Below, one piece after another: positions 4,764 through 5,175 of a stretch of DNA of 5,175 bases (position 1 is its first letter; every line of letters starts with the position of its first letter). The translations under genes were made by a program, and so were the position numbers. Under the pieces are notes generated by a model. That model did no database searches, was not told where the DNA came from, and saw only the letters and a program-made list of their open reading frames with translations. The DNA is from a bacterium (GTDB lineage Bacteria; Patescibacteriota; Minisyncoccia; Minisyncoccales; JAGLPU01): the NCBI GenBank assembly GCA_030594935.1, contig JAUVEE010000043.1, positions 1 to 5,175 on the forward strand, in the 5' to 3' direction.

Positions 4764-5175
4764 CTACTTCCCCAATAAGCTGTTTAATTTAGCTCTGGTA
4801 GTTCTGCCCACATAGCCGGTTCCGACAGTTAAATCATGCTCCGCTAAAATTTCAGGAGCATACTTTTCCTGAAATCTGATTACCGCCTGCCTGGTTAAAG
4901 GACCGAACCAGCCGGAAACAATGCCTTCGGGGTAAATCTCCGAGCCTTGGGCTTTTAAAAATTCCTGCAAACAGCTTACCTCTGGACTGCTTTGTACTCC
5001 ATAATAAAGATTTTTCTCTAATTTTCCGCAAACAGGCTGTTGACTTATGGCTAGAATTTGAGCCTGAATTTGAGCAATGGCTGCCTGCAGCTCTATAATC
5101 CGGGCCTTAAGTTTTATAATTAATTCTACTTCCAAGATTTCTTCATCTTCCGGAGTTCTTTCTATTACTGACGCA
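4764..5175 (-). CDS. Peptidoglycan-binding domain (PG_binding_1) protein, N-terminus beyond the window edge
   Basis: The frame ends at a TAG (4764-4766) and stays open to the right edge, adding residues ASVIERTPEDEEI before a possible TTG start at 5135. I therefore treat it as the C-terminal part (at least 136 residues) of a longer protein. An acidic stretch is followed by a Gln/Ala/Ile-rich coiled coil (LKARIIELQAAIAQIQAQIL). After that comes a peptidoglycan-binding domain 1: CGKLEKNLYYG, SSPEVSCLQEFLKAQG, then the diagnostic GWFGPLTRQAVIRFQEKYAPEIL and GTGYVGRTTRAKLNSLLG. This domain binds cell-wall peptidoglycan outside the membrane. The two Cys residues, one before NLYYG and one in CLQEF, could form a disulfide, consistent with export; a signal peptide would lie outside the window. 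Proteins of this layout are common in Patescibacteria, often behind a catalytic or other surface domain, so the full function is unknown. Confidence 0.85.
   Translation of the reverse strand, partial: ASVIERTPEDEEILEVELIIKLKARIIELQAAIAQIQAQILAISQQPVCGKLEKNLYYGVQSSPEVSCLQEFLKAQGSEIYPEGIVSGWFGPLTRQAVIRFQEKYAPEILAEHDLTVGTGYVGRTTRAKLNSLLGK

Noticed and set aside
1..5175. CRISPR array, tRNA, rRNA or insertion sequence
   Set aside because: No spaced direct repeats, cloverleaf or transposase signatures were found; nearly all sequence is explained by minus-strand genes.

Overview
The window looks like a piece of a small, AT-rich bacterial genome, most likely from the Candidate Phyla Radiation (Patescibacteria/Parcubacteria-like). 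This rests on protein style (a peptidoglycan-binding domain behind a Q-rich coiled coil, an excisionase-type HTH fused to a transmembrane helix, and an O-antigen ligase-like protein with the 'FWSKYERVTGL' and 'STLGN' segments), on tight gene packing, and on the near absence of Shine-Dalgarno motifs. It is an inference from resemblance; no ribosomal or other marker gene is present.

Every supported gene is on the minus strand, so the transcriptional order runs from high to low coordinates. First comes the 3' part of a peptidoglycan-binding domain protein (4764-5175, open at the right edge). Next is a 125-base gap holding a strong 13-bp hairpin, a TTGACA-type promoter and a small dyad. A ribbon-helix-helix antitoxin (4384-4638) and a RelE/ParE-like toxin (4042-4377) follow, and 4 bases later a mannose-1-phosphate guanylyltransferase (2982-4037). 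A 127-base intergenic region (2855-2981) then carries an intrinsic terminator, a candidate promoter and a perfect 7-5-7 dyad. A second transcription unit follows: a membrane-anchored HTH protein (1901-2854), an NAD-dependent sugar epimerase/dehydratase (967-1872), and, overlapping it by 8 bases, the N-terminal 324 residues of an O-antigen ligase/polymerase-family membrane protein (1-974), cut by the left edge.

The common theme is cell-surface polysaccharide. The guanylyltransferase would make GDP-mannose, the epimerase/dehydratase would remodel a nucleotide sugar, and the Wzy_C-family protein would polymerise or transfer the finished glycan outside the membrane. The HTH/transmembrane protein heads the second unit and could connect envelope state to transcription, but that is speculative. 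The toxin-antitoxin pair is more AT-rich than its neighbours and looks like an inserted cassette; its promoter probably also reads into the guanylyltransferase gene.

I do not see a clearly new multi-gene system. The points most worth a second look are the epimerase with Arg in place of the catalytic Lys (YxxxR), the membrane-tethered DNA-binding protein with a dyad over its own candidate promoter, and the transcriptional coupling of a toxin-antitoxin module to GDP-mannose synthesis.
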